Part shown: piece by piece, positions 1 to 8,736 of the stretch
How positions within the stretch are numbered: position 1 is the stretch's first letter
Layout: every line of letters starts with the position of its first letter
Assembly: GCA_964607135.1 (NCBI GenBank)
Contig: CAZSIV010000001.1
Span: forward strand, 89,871-153,870
Direction of reading: 5' to 3'
Length of the DNA stretch: 64,000 nt
DNA from: Metaruminococcus_A sp964607135
GTDB lineage: Bacteria > Bacillota > Clostridia > Oscillospirales > Ruminococcaceae
Position numbers and translations under genes: made by a program
Notes under the pieces: generated by a model
Database searches by the model: none
The model's input: only the letters and a program-made list of their open reading frames with translations
What the model was told of the DNA's origin: nothing

Positions 1-165
1 GCTTTTATACCGCAAAACCAGGGCCCATTTATAGTTGTCGTCACCGGTAAGCCGGTAAGCGTCAAGCAGCTCCTGGGTGTCCATCCCGTCGACCGCCGCC
101 TGAAATACATCCTGGTCGTACTGTGTTTCCCGGGCCTTCTTCGCAGTTGTCTGAATCTGGCTCAA
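1..165 (-). CDS. N-terminal part of a probable sigma-70 family factor (SigD/FliA-like), cut by window edge
   Basis: Only the first 55 codons are inside the window. The start is a TTG at 165, preceded by a GGGGGTGA-like ribosome site; it follows flhA by 14 bp, so it continues the flagellar operon. The visible peptide contains an acidic helix followed by LLDAYRLTGDDNYKWALVLRYK, which resembles the region 1.2 start of SigD/FliA-type factors (a phrase of the form 'L...Y..tgd....L...Y..LV'). In Firmicutes a motility sigma factor at the 3' end of the fla/che operon is classic. It does not look like FlhF, which often follows flhA. The assignment rests on a short stretch and operon position, so another helical flagellar protein is possible. 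Confidence 0.45.
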   Translation of the reverse strand, partial: MSQIQTTAKKARETQYDQDVFQAAVDGMDTQELLDAYRLTGDDNYKWALVLRYKS

Positions 166-179
166 ACGATCACCCCCGC

Positions 180-2282
180 TTACTGTCCAGCCGCCATCGC
201 AGAGACGGGAGCTTCCAGGGTGATATTGCCCAAGGCCTGAATCTGGACATTGTTGGAGATTTCATTAAACGCAAGGACATAGACGTTCGGGAAAAACTGC
301 ATCAGCATCTTGCTGAAATAGTTCCGGATGACCTGGCTGACGAGGATAATCGGAATTTGCGACAGGTCGTTGAATTTCTTCAGATGCTGGGTCAGCTGGG
401 AAATGATCTGCTGCATGAGGTCCGGCCCCATTGCAAGGTAAACCCCCTGCTCGTTGCGGGTAATCGAAGAGATGATTTTCTTTTCGACTTCGGCATCCAG
501 GGTGATGACCCGGAGCTGCCCGTCTTCGCAGAAGCGGCGGGTAATCGTCCTGCTCAAAGCGGCCCGGACCTGTTCGATCGCCATATCGACATCCTGACCT
601 CGGTTCAAAGCGTCCGCCGCCGTTTCCAGAATGGTGCCCAGATCCTTGATCGGCACGCCCTCCTTCAGCAAGCTGCGCAGAACCTTTTCCAGCACGGCGT
701 AAGACACAACGTTTGGTATGGCCTCTTCTACCAATTCGGGAGCGGTCTTTTTCAGGTTATCCACCAGCGAGATCGTCTCGGTACGGTTGAGCAGCTCATA
801 AGTGTGTTTCTTGACCGTCTCCGAGAGATGGGTCAACATGACGGAGAGCGGATCGATAACGGTATAGCCGTAAATTTCAGCCATCTCTTTATTTTCAGGC
901 AGAATCCAGCGGGAGGGAATCCCATAGGCCGGTTCGACCGTTTCGATCCCGTCGATCTCCCCCAGCGGGTTTGACGGCTCGAGCGCCAGGTAATAATCCA
1001 CCAGGATTTCGCCTTTTGCCACTTCCTCCCCCTTAATCCGGATAACATACTGGTTCGTACCCAGAGAAGAGGAGTCGTGAAGCCGGATCGACGGGATGAC
1101 AAACCCCATATCCTGCGCATATTGCCGGCGGAAGATGACAATCCGGTTGATCAGCCGGCCGCCGTGGCTTTCATCCACCAGCGGGATCAGGCTGTACCCG
1201 AACTCCATCTCGATCGGTTCCACGGTCAGCAGTGAATAAACATTGTTGATATCCTTATAGTAGTCGCTCTCACTGGGAAGCTCAGCCTGGGAAGGCTCTG
1301 CGCCCGCCTGCTCTGCGGCGGCCGCTTCCTCCAGACGGGAGCGCTCCATGCGGCGGTTTAACACAAATCCTAAAACCAGAAGGAGAGCGCCGCCCACAAA
1401 TAAAGCCAAATGGGGGGTATTGGGGATTACAGCCAGAAAAAAGAGCATCACCCCGGTTGTCATAATCGCCCTCGGCTGGGCTTTGAACTGCCGGATGACG
1501 TCCCGGTTCAGGCTGTCGTCCGAGACGGCGCGGGTGACGACCATGCCGGTCGCGGTGGAAATGAGCAGAGCCGGGATCTGGGAGACCAGCCCGTCGCCGA
1601 TCGTGGCGATCGAATAGGTGCTCATGATCTGCGTAAAATCGCCCTGGCCGCTCATCATCCCAATCAGGATGCCGCCGACGAAGTTGATCAGGGTGATAAT
1701 CAGCGACATGATGGCGTCGCCCTTTACGATCTTGGTAGCACCGTCCATCGACCCGTAAAAATCCGCTTCCTTCTGGATCTTGTAACGGCGGAGCTTCGCC
1801 TCTTCTTCATTAATGAGCCCTGAGGAAAGGTCTGCGTCGATCGCCATCTGCTTTCCGGGCATCGCGTCAAGCGTAAAACGCGCGGCAACCTCCGCAACAC
1901 GTTCGGCGCCTTTGGAAATTACGATAAACTGCACCAAAACGATGATGAGGAAGATGACAACACCGATTACAATATCGCCGCTGGTGATCAGGTTGCCGAA
2001 CGCCTCGATGACCGACCCGGCATATCCGCCGTTCGAAAGGATGAGCCGGGTACTGGAGACGTTCATCCCCAGCCGGAAAAGCGTCGTAACCAGCAGCAAA
2101 GAAGGAAAGATCGAAAATTGCAGCGGCTCCGATATATTCATCGTGATCATGAGAATCATGATCGAGAGCCCTATATTGATAATCAGCAGAAAGTCAAGTA
2201 AAAATGTCGGAAGCGGGATGATTAAAAAAAGGACAATGACAACGACCATCAGGGAAATCACATTGCTAAAGATTCGTTTCAC
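180..2282 (-). CDS. flhA: FlhA, flagellar type III export gate protein
   Basis: FlhA forms the nonameric export gate ring in the inner membrane and uses the proton motive force; its cytoplasmic domain docks chaperone-substrate complexes. The 700-residue length is normal. The first ~320 residues carry about eight hydrophobic segments, and the FHIPEP signature region is visible around residues 130-170 (RVAEVAARFTLDAMPGKQ, then ADLSSGLINEEEA). The remainder is the soluble domain. It lies 149 bp downstream of flhB, a slightly wide gap for this operon, containing a GC-rich hairpin near 2340-2360. Start ATG at 2282 follows a GGAGGTGA ribosome site. Confidence 0.97.
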   Translation of the reverse strand: MKRIFSNVISLMVVVIVLFLIIPLPTFLLDFLLIINIGLSIMILMITMNISEPLQFSIFPSLLLVTTLFRLGMNVSSTRLILSNGGYAGSVIEAFGNLITSGDIVIGVVIFLIIVLVQFIVISKGAERVAEVAARFTLDAMPGKQMAIDADLSSGLINEEEAKLRRYKIQKEADFYGSMDGATKIVKGDAIMSLIITLINFVGGILIGMMSGQGDFTQIMSTYSIATIGDGLVSQIPALLISTATGMVVTRAVSDDSLNRDVIRQFKAQPRAIMTTGVMLFFLAVIPNTPHLALFVGGALLLVLGFVLNRRMERSRLEEAAAAEQAGAEPSQAELPSESDYYKDINNVYSLLTVEPIEMEFGYSLIPLVDESHGGRLINRIVIFRRQYAQDMGFVIPSIRLHDSSSLGTNQYVIRIKGEEVAKGEILVDYYLALEPSNPLGEIDGIETVEPAYGIPSRWILPENKEMAEIYGYTVIDPLSVMLTHLSETVKKHTYELLNRTETISLVDNLKKTAPELVEEAIPNVVSYAVLEKVLRSLLKEGVPIKDLGTILETAADALNRGQDVDMAIEQVRAALSRTITRRFCEDGQLRVITLDAEVEKKIISSITRNEQGVYLAMGPDLMQQIISQLTQHLKKFNDLSQIPIILVSQVIRNYFSKMLMQFFPNVYVLAFNEISNNVQIQALGNITLEAPVSAMAAGQ

Positions 2283-2431
2283 AGTCCTTCACCTCCTCCG
2301 ACGAAACATCGCCTCTTTAAAAACATAAAACTTTATAAAGGGGCAGCGGCCCCTGAAGGCTCAGCGGGAATTCTTCCCCTGCTGAAGCCCGAATATGAAA
2401 CCCGCCGCTCTTGAGACGGGACTCTGTCGGA

Positions 2432-3502
2432 TCATTTTTCAAGCCGTTTATTTCCATCCAAACGGAAGATATAGACCAAAACCTCCGCCACCATGCCGTA
2501 GAGCTCCGGCGGGATTTCCTGGCCCAGCTCCGTGCTTGCAAAAAGGCTGCGGGCCAGCGGCGGATTTTCAATCACGGCCACATGGTTTTCCTCTGCCACC
2601 TTTACGATCCGAAGCGCCAGTTCATCCTGGCCAAGCGCCAGAACGACCGGAGCGTTGTCTTCCTCCGGCTTATACCGCAGGGCAACAGCGTAATGAGTCG
2701 GGTTCCTGATGACCACGTCTGCCGACGGAACCTGCTGCATCATGCGGGACTGCGCCCTGCGCCGCTGCAATTCACGGATTTTCCCCTTGATTTGAGGATC
2801 GCCTTCTACCTGCTTATACTCTTCTTTTACTTCCTGCTTCGTCATTTTGAGCTGGCGTTCATAATCCCACCATTGATAAAAGAAGTCAAAGGCCGCTAAA
2901 ACAGCAAACGCAATTGCAATCCGCAGGATCAGATTCATGGCGTTGTCGAACAGATGGGCCGCCGCCACCGAAATGTCTGTATATAAATACTTCGAGCTTT
3001 CGCGGAACATGTCGCTGAGCCCCAAGTAAATAATTGTCAAAAGGATACTGATCTTAAAGATTCCCTTGAGCGCCTCGACCACGCTTTTAAACGAAAAAAG
3101 GCGCTTCATCCCCTGAAGGGGACTGATCCGGTTAAATTTAGGTTTGAGCGATTCCCCGCTCACCAGCAGTTTGGTCTGAGCGAAGGTGGCGACAACGGCG
3201 CAGACAACAACGACCGCCGCGATCAGCCCGACCGTTTGAAGCAACACCATTGCCATCTGGCCCTGAAGCTCATTGAGCACATCCAAAAGCTTGAGACCGG
3301 GCGTGCCGCTGGCATCGAAGCATCGGCTCATAAACTGCCCCAGCTTTTCGACAAACGTGCCTGAAAGCAGACGGAGCATCGCATAAGCGCCGATCAGCGT
3401 CGCCATGGCGACTACATCTTTACTTAAGTGAACATTACCCTTTTTTCGTTCGTCTCGTCGCTTTTTGGGTGTTGCTTTTTCAGTTTTTGACCCCTCTGCC
3501 AA
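2432..3502 (-). CDS. flhB: FlhB, flagellar export switch protein
   Basis: FlhB is the export-apparatus protein that autocleaves at NPTH and switches secretion from rod/hook to filament substrates. The protein is 356 residues, with a basic N-terminus (TEKATPKKRRDERKKG), four hydrophobic segments in the first ~215 residues, a linker, and the cytoplasmic domain. The autocleavage motif is intact (VIRNPTHYAVAL, near residue 268). It follows fliR by 36 bp. A second, stand-alone copy of only the FlhB C-terminal domain is encoded at 21768-22079. Confidence 0.97.
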   Translation of the reverse strand: MAEGSKTEKATPKKRRDERKKGNVHLSKDVVAMATLIGAYAMLRLLSGTFVEKLGQFMSRCFDASGTPGLKLLDVLNELQGQMAMVLLQTVGLIAAVVVVCAVVATFAQTKLLVSGESLKPKFNRISPLQGMKRLFSFKSVVEALKGIFKISILLTIIYLGLSDMFRESSKYLYTDISVAAAHLFDNAMNLILRIAIAFAVLAAFDFFYQWWDYERQLKMTKQEVKEEYKQVEGDPQIKGKIRELQRRRAQSRMMQQVPSADVVIRNPTHYAVALRYKPEEDNAPVVLALGQDELALRIVKVAEENHVAVIENPPLARSLFASTELGQEIPPELYGMVAEVLVYIFRLDGNKRLEK

Positions 3503-3538
3503 CGGTAGATCCCCCCTCGCCGGGCCCAGAGTTCAGGA

Positions 3539-4306
3539 TTAACCTGTTGTCAATGCTACGATTTCCTTTAAGCTGTCGAGCATCTCCATTTCGATCTTCA
3601 ATAAATATTCGCTGAACGGCGCGATCAAAAGGAGAAGCAGCGCCAGGCCGATGATGACCTTCAGCTCGATATTGATGGCAAATACGTTGATCTGCGGAAT
3701 AACCTTCATTAAGATCCCCATCCCGATCTGCCCGACGAGCTCGGCCGCAAGGACCGGAAGACAGAGCTTCACGGCAAATACGGTGCATTCGACAAACAGC
3801 TCGAGCATGGCACTCAATACATCAGAGCCCAGCGAAACGGTGCCATAGGGGACGATTTCACCCGACGTCAGCATGATGCGCAGCAGAGTGTGATGGCCGT
3901 TTGCCGCAAAAAACAGCAGAGTCATCAAGGTGTTGAGCAGCACGCCTGTGACGGACATATTGGCCTGAGAGGCGGGGTCGTAAATCTGGCTCATCGTCAT
4001 CCCCATCTGGGTGTCGATCGCCTCGCCCGCCAAGCGCGGGATATAGAAGAAAAAATTCATCGCCATGCTCAAAAGGAACCCCAGCGCCAATTCCAATACA
4101 ATCTGGATCACCAGCATCAGAAGCCCTGTCGGCACAGAAACGGTCTGTTGCGTCGCAGAAATAACGCCTATGCTGAGCACCAGGACAAAGCCCGACCGGA
4201 CGATCCCCGGAAGATTGCTCCGCCCCCAAAGAGGGCTGAACAAGACGAAACCGCTCATACGGGCCGATATATAGATAAATAAAGTCAGCTCTGCCCAATC
4301 AATCAT
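3539..4306 (-). CDS. fliR: FliR, flagellar export apparatus protein
   Basis: Integral membrane protein that, with FliP and FliQ, forms the helical export gate core. It has 255 residues and about six hydrophobic segments and follows fliQ by 14 bp. The stretch AGEAIDTQMGMTMSQIYDP (residues ~95-115) is typical of FliR. Its C-terminal half includes the conserved membrane run before PFSEYLL. The order fliP-fliQ-fliR-flhB-flhA is the standard export-gate block. Confidence 0.96.
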   Translation of the reverse strand: MIDWAELTLFIYISARMSGFVLFSPLWGRSNLPGIVRSGFVLVLSIGVISATQQTVSVPTGLLMLVIQIVLELALGFLLSMAMNFFFYIPRLAGEAIDTQMGMTMSQIYDPASQANMSVTGVLLNTLMTLLFFAANGHHTLLRIMLTSGEIVPYGTVSLGSDVLSAMLELFVECTVFAVKLCLPVLAAELVGQIGMGILMKVIPQINVFAINIELKVIIGLALLLLLIAPFSEYLLKIEMEMLDSLKEIVALTTG

Positions 4307-4320
4307 ATACCCGTCCTTTT

Positions 4321-4581
4321 TCAGGCTGTCATGAGTTCAAACAGAGAGCGCGCATATTCCTGCAGCGTCTCCATCATCCAGCCTCCGCCAATCAAAAGAA
4401 CAGCGATCACGATAATCAGCTTTAAAATGAACGAAATCGTCTGTTCATGAATCTGTGTCACCGCCTGAAAGAGCGCTACCACCACGCCGATCAGCATGCT
4501 CAAAAGCAGCATGGGCGCGGCCAGCTTGATCGCCACCCCTACGCCGTCCCGCAGAACGTCCGCTACAATCGATGTATCCAT
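4321..4581 (-). CDS. fliQ: FliQ, flagellar export apparatus protein
   Basis: Small 86-residue membrane protein with two hydrophobic helices; the first contains AAPMLLLSMLIGVVVALFQA and is followed by the conserved TQIHEQTISFILK phrase. FliQ packs in four copies around FliP-FliR in the export gate. It lies 20 bp downstream of fliP and 14 bp upstream of fliR, in the canonical order. Confidence 0.96.
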   Translation of the reverse strand: MDTSIVADVLRDGVGVAIKLAAPMLLLSMLIGVVVALFQAVTQIHEQTISFILKLIIVIAVLLIGGGWMMETLQEYARSLFELMTA

Positions 4582-4601
4582 TAATTTATCTCCCCGCGCG
4601 T

Positions 4602-5261
4602 TTAATTAAAACTTCGTATCAAACTAGAGAACAGCAGCTCCCAGCCGTTGAGCGACACAAAAAGCAGCAGCTTAAACGGCATGGATATCATAGAGGGAGG
4701 CAGCATAATCATACCCATCGACATCAGCGTGGAAGAAACCACAATATCGATCAGCATAAAGGGAAGATATAGTAAAAAACCGATTAAAAACGCCTGCTTG
4801 AGCTCACAGGTGACAAAGGCGGCAATGATGACATGCATGGGCAGGTTCAATGCTTCTTCACCCTGCGCAGTGTCGACCTGCGCAAGGTCGCAGAACATAT
4901 CCAAAGTAGGGGTTTCCGTATTGCGGAGCATGAATTCTTTGAGCGGCACAGAGGCCCTTTCAACAAATTCCTCCTGCGTGATCTCCTCGGCTACATAGGG
5001 CTCATACGCCTCCGTCTGGATCTGGCTGAGCGCCGGGCTCATGGTCAGCAGCGTCAAGATAATCGCGATGCCGACCAGCACCATATTCGGCGGAGTCTGC
5101 GTTCCCATCGCGCTTCTCAGAAAAGAAAAGGAGACAACATACCTGGTAAATGAGGTCATCATCACCAGCAACGAGGGCAGCAGCGAAATCAGTGTCGTTA
5201 AAAACAGCACTTCCAAGGTTTGAAGGCCGTCGCCGTTAATATTAATTAAACTATCATTCAC
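4602..5261 (-). CDS. fliP: FliP, flagellar export apparatus protein
   Basis: Export-gate membrane protein of 219 residues. Conserved phrases are LTLLTMSP, the segment around MLRNTETPTLDMFC, and ELKQAFLIGFLLYLPFMLIDIVVSS followed by GMIMLPP. Many FliP proteins carry a cleaved, longer N-terminus; here the mature-like region begins almost at once (the first hydrophobic helix starts near residue 15), giving a length at the short end for the family. It sits 6 bp after fliO. Confidence 0.96.
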   Translation of the reverse strand: MNDSLININGDGLQTLEVLFLTTLISLLPSLLVMMTSFTRYVVSFSFLRSAMGTQTPPNMVLVGIAIILTLLTMSPALSQIQTEAYEPYVAEEITQEEFVERASVPLKEFMLRNTETPTLDMFCDLAQVDTAQGEEALNLPMHVIIAAFVTCELKQAFLIGFLLYLPFMLIDIVVSSTLMSMGMIMLPPSMISMPFKLLLFVSLNGWELLFSSLIRSFN

Positions 5262-5267
5262 CGCGTT

Positions 5268-5645
5268 TTACCTCTTTATCTTTTGCTTCCACACTTTTTG
5301 CAAAGCTTCCCGGAAGCTCGGCGGCTGAGCACCGCCGGACTGGTCATCCTTACTTTTCCAAGCCTCTGCTTCTTCGGGGGTGAACTCCGCCAGGTTCGTG
5401 ATCCCGGCGGCGGTATTGCCGAGCAGGAAATACCGTTCCCCCACCTGGACGAGCAGAAGCTGCTCGTTTTTGCCAAGGCCCAGCCTTGCAATCGCCTTGA
5501 TTTCCCCTCGTTTCTCCGCAGACATCATACCGAGCTTTCCCCGCCCGATCACATACTTTGTGAAAAAATAGGCGAGGCCGATAATCAGCAGGACACAGAA
5601 AAGCATCCAGAGCAGCGAAAAAAGCGAGCCATTACTATTCGGCAT
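5268..5645 (-). CDS. fliO: FliO, flagellar export apparatus assembly protein
   Basis: 125-residue protein with one N-terminal membrane helix (SLLWMLFCVLLIIGLAYFFTKYVIG) and a small cytoplasmic domain containing the FliO-type beta sequence ARLGLGKNEQLLLVQVGERYFLLG. FliO helps stabilise FliP during gate assembly. The position between cheY and fliP matches other Firmicutes. The family is poorly conserved, so the call rests on both domain pattern and gene order. Confidence 0.88.
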   Translation of the reverse strand: MPNSNGSLFSLLWMLFCVLLIIGLAYFFTKYVIGRGKLGMMSAEKRGEIKAIARLGLGKNEQLLLVQVGERYFLLGNTAAGITNLAEFTPEEAEAWKSKDDQSGGAQPPSFREALQKVWKQKIKR

Positions 5646-5663
5646 AAGCGTAACGGAGGGCGC

Positions 5664-6026
5664 TTAGCCCAAGATGTTGGATACAGTCTTAAGGACACGA
5701 TCCGGCTTAAAGGGCTTGACAATAAAGTCTTTCGCGCCAGAGCGCACCGCATCCATAACCATGCTCTCCTGGCCCATGGCCGAACACATGACTACATTGG
5801 CGTTCCCGTCCTTGGCGCGGATCGCTTTGAGCGCTTCCAGACCGTCCATATTGGGCATGGTGATATCCATGATGACGAGATCCGGCGCGAACTCTCCGAA
5901 CTTTTCCACCGCATCTGCTCCGTCCACCGCCTCGGCTATCTCCGTATAGCCGTTTTTACTCAAAATGTCCTTTACCATCTTTCTCATGAAAGCAGCGTCA
6001 TCCACCAATAAAATCTTCTTAGACAT
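5664..6026 (-). CDS. cheY: CheY, chemotaxis response regulator
   Basis: Single receiver domain of 120 residues. All catalytic positions are present: acidic pair D9-D10, phosphoacceptor D54 in VIMDITMP, the Ser/Thr at CSAMG, and K104 in FIVKPF. CheY-P made by CheA binds the motor switch. It is encoded directly after fliY, whose unusual linker contains repeated CheY-docking-like motifs, as in the Bacillus fliM-fliY-cheY order. 18 bp separate it from fliO. Confidence 0.96.
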   Translation of the reverse strand: MSKKILLVDDAAFMRKMVKDILSKNGYTEIAEAVDGADAVEKFGEFAPDLVIMDITMPNMDGLEALKAIRAKDGNANVVMCSAMGQESMVMDAVRSGAKDFIVKPFKPDRVLKTVSNILG

Positions 6027-6085
6027 CGTAATCCTTCCTTCTTTGTAATAATTCTAATACACCTTTATAATCGACCCGCAGCGGG

Positions 6086-7638
6086 TTAATTTTTAAGCTC
6101 TTCGTTAATACTTTCCGTCTGCACAATTTCAGTGATACGAACTCCAAAATTATCATCCACTACTACGACATCACCTCTTGCAATACATTTTCCATTGACA
6201 AGCACATCCACTTGATCCCCGGCTAATTTATCCAGGACAACCAATGAGCCCTTCGAGAACGTCAGGATATCCTGTACCTTCCGCCTGGTACGGCCGATTT
6301 CGACTGCAACCTGGAGCGGGACTTCCATGATAAGCTCCAGGTTTTGGGCCTGTTCTTCACCCAATTTCTCCACCGGGCCGATCGGTTTCATCTCAATCGG
6401 CTGCGCGTTGATAACCTTTGGCTCAGGCTGCCGAACCTCAGCCTGAGGCTGCGGCGGGTACGGATAGGGATAGGGGTAAGGCGGATAGTAGGGCGGATAA
6501 CCCATCTGCCCATTTGCAAACGGCACGCCGCCGGATTCCGGCATTGGCTGCTGCTGTGCCGCCGGCTGCTGCGGCATCGGCTGCGAAACAGGAATCGGCT
6601 GTGGCTGCGGAGCGGGCGCCGGCTGTGGAGCCGGAGCAGGCGCTTCAGGGGCCGCGCCTCCGCTCATCAGCCTTTCAATTTCCTCCTGGCTCAGCTTCTT
6701 ATCGCCGCCGGACGATTCCGGCTGCGNNNNNNNNNNNNNNNNNNNNNNNNNNNNNNNNNNNNNNNNNNNNNNNNNNNNNNNNNNNNNNNNNNNNNNNNNN
6801 NNNNNNNNNNNNNNNNNNNNNNNNNNCTTTCAATTTCCTCCTGGCTCAGCTTCTTATCGCCGCCGGACGATTCCGGCTGCGGGGCAGGGGCAGGCGTTTC
6901 GGATGCTGCGCCTCCGCTCATCAGCCTTTCAATTTCCTCCTGGCTCAGCTGCCTGTTGCTGTCAGCAGGCGCCGGTCCCTCAGGAACCTGCGACGGCTCC
7001 TCGGCGGCTGCGCTCTGCGGAACGCCCTCCATATTTACTTCGCTTTCCAGTCCAAGTCCGGCCAAAAGCTCCCTCGCCAATTCGACGGACATCACATTCA
7101 TGAATTCGCTTTCCAGCGCATCTTCAATCTTCAAAGCAAAGCGGACAATGACAACCGTGTCCGCTCCCTGCGGCAGGTGTTCTTCCTTGAACTTTTCGAG
7201 GACATCCAATTCGAAGGGCTGCGGCGTCGAAATATTGACCGCAAATCCCAGAAAATCGGACATGGCGGTCGAGGCTGCGCCCATCATCTGGTTCATGACC
7301 TCACAGACGGCACTGATGGTCAGCTCATTGAGCTCAAAATCCTCATCCGCGGTCTCTCCGCCCATCAAAATATCGACAATGACTTTGACATCGCTTCTTT
7401 TGAGCAACATGATATTGCTGCCTTCCAGGCCGGAAACATACTTTATTTCCACACCCATCGCAGGCTCAATATTGCCTAAAGAAAAATCTTTTACGTCGAT
7501 TACCGTTACCTTTGGGGTGGTGATATCCACCCTGTGGTCCAACATGTTCGATACTGCTGTCGCCGAAGATCCGAGACTGATATTCATCATCTCTCCGAGA
7601 GCATCTATCGCCATTGGACTGAATATTTCATTTTGCAT
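6086..7638 (-). CDS. fliY: FliY, CheC-like phosphatase/FliN-type motor switch protein, interrupted by an assembly gap
   Basis: A single gene interrupted by 100 placeholder Ns at 6727-6826. The N-terminal part (from ATG 7638, behind an AAGGAG site inside the end of fliM) is a CheC-like domain with two helices of the type DALGEMMNISLGSSA and VCEVMNQMMGAAS, the CheY-P phosphatase signature (D/S-x3-E-x2-N). Next comes a repeat-rich linker with at least three LSQEEIERLMSGGAA units, then a Pro/Gln/Tyr-rich stretch (about 80 residues with YPPYYPPYPYPYPY), and finally a FliN/SpoA domain (NLELIMEVPLQVAVEIGRT ... NGKCIARGDVVVVDDNFGVRI). The frame breaks across the Ns because the placeholder length is not real. 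FliY forms part of the C-ring and dephosphorylates CheY-P in Firmicutes. A docking motif in the linker rather than at the N-terminus is unusual. Confidence 0.93.
6650..6948 (-). repeat. 99-bp tandem repeat encoding LSQEEIERLMSGGAA units in FliY
   Basis: Copies of the unit begin at 6948, 6849 and, beyond the gap, 6694 (minus strand). The first two copies are exactly 99 bp apart (33 codons). Each unit joins a FliM-like helix LSQEEIERLM to a Gly-Ala and Pro-rich spacer ending ESSGGDKK. DNA identity between copies is very high, which explains the assembly gap. The total copy number is unknown, at least three. Confidence 0.92.
6727..6826. other. Assembly gap (100 N) inside the fliY linker repeat
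   Basis: Exactly 100 Ns, the usual arbitrary gap size. The sequence on each side is the same 99-bp repeat. The copy entering from the right stops after the IE of LSQEEIE, and the left side resumes at QPESSGG of the next unit. The smallest fill that restores the reading frame and the repeat is 44 bp, or 44 plus a multiple of 99. A 100-bp fill would break the frame. Confidence 0.97.
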
Positions 7639-7643
7639 CCTGT

Positions 7644-8651
7644 CTATTCGCTCCTTCTCTCGGCCTGATAGCATGTATCCTCTATCTTAACAGCCATATT
7701 TTTTTTATGTACTCCAATATAGCCGGTAAACCAACGGTATCCGCCGATTTTCAAATTGATTGGCGATTCTTTCTGCCGGCCTAAATCGATCACGTCGCCT
7801 ACGTTTAAGTGATAGACGTCGCTCAAAGACAAATTCGTATTTCCCAATTCGGCGGTAATCTCCAGGTCCGAGTCGCGCAAACGATCGAATATCTCCTCCG
7901 AATTGTCCTGCCCGGTCGTCTTTTTGCCCGGGCTTTCACTGCTGATTTTTGCAAAGATATTCGTCAGCATCATCGCAGGCAAACAGATACTCATCCGGCC
8001 GGAAAAATTGGGGAATTGCAGCTTGAGGTCGACGATCACGACGATTTCATCGATCCCGATCAGCTGCACCAATGTGGGATTGACCTCTGTTCTGGCATAG
8101 GTGAATTCCATCGAAATATAATTTTCCCAGCTTGTTCCCAGTACGGATATCAAATCCTGTATCATGTCTTCGTAGAGACGGAGCTCCAAATCCGTATAAG
8201 TGTACTCGCTGGTGTTACTTTCATCCGCGGCCCCCTCGCCGCCCATCATACGGTCCATCATACTCATAGCCGCACTGGTGCCGAGATAGAAAATGACAGG
8301 AGCTTCTCCCTCAATTCCCTCATAGGTGACATCCGCCAAAGAGAGCACATCGCCCTCTGTCAACGCGTTTGAGAACTCGTAATACCGTTGCTCCTCTATA
8401 CTCTCTACTTCCACTTCACAGGTTGTATGTAACATGGTGTTCAGTCTGGAATTGATCACGCGAGTATAGTTTTCAAAGATACCGTTGAGCATTTTGATAC
8501 GGTCTTTGGTAAACTTTTTGGGGCTGTAGAAATCGTATTTTCGGTATTTCTTTTCTGTGCTTTCCCCTGCCGGCTGCTCTAAGTTCTTTTCGCCACTTTG
8601 AACTGCACTCAAAAGTGCATCAATCTGACTTTGTGACAATACGTCAGCCAT
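7644..8651 (-). CDS. fliM: FliM, flagellar motor switch protein
   Basis: 335-residue C-ring protein linking FliG to FliY/FliN. It starts with the CheY-P binding peptide VLSQSQIDALLSA at residues 4-16, followed by a flexible linker, the CheC-like middle domain (GTSAAMSMMDRMMGG; the region around ICLPAMMLTNIFAKIS) and a C-terminal SpoA domain (LEITAELGNTNLSLSDVYHLNVGDVI). The 3' end approaches the fliY start closely (stop at 7644, fliY ATG at 7638), suggesting coupling. Confidence 0.97.
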   Translation of the reverse strand: MADVLSQSQIDALLSAVQSGEKNLEQPAGESTEKKYRKYDFYSPKKFTKDRIKMLNGIFENYTRVINSRLNTMLHTTCEVEVESIEEQRYYEFSNALTEGDVLSLADVTYEGIEGEAPVIFYLGTSAAMSMMDRMMGGEGAADESNTSEYTYTDLELRLYEDMIQDLISVLGTSWENYISMEFTYARTEVNPTLVQLIGIDEIVVIVDLKLQFPNFSGRMSICLPAMMLTNIFAKISSESPGKKTTGQDNSEEIFDRLRDSDLEITAELGNTNLSLSDVYHLNVGDVIDLGRQKESPINLKIGGYRWFTGYIGVHKKNMAVKIEDTCYQAERRSE

Positions 8652-8736
8652 AAGTTGTGTTTCACCTGCCTTAGCGTAGTTCTGATGATATGGATCAGCA
8701 GCTGCGGATCAGACCTGCTGGATTTATCCAGGTGAC

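Noticed and set aside
6344..7690. Long plus-strand open frames across the fliY repeat and gap
   Set aside because: They are antisense to the fliY repeat, use an arbitrary N stretch, and match no family; the minus-strand FliY reading is clear.
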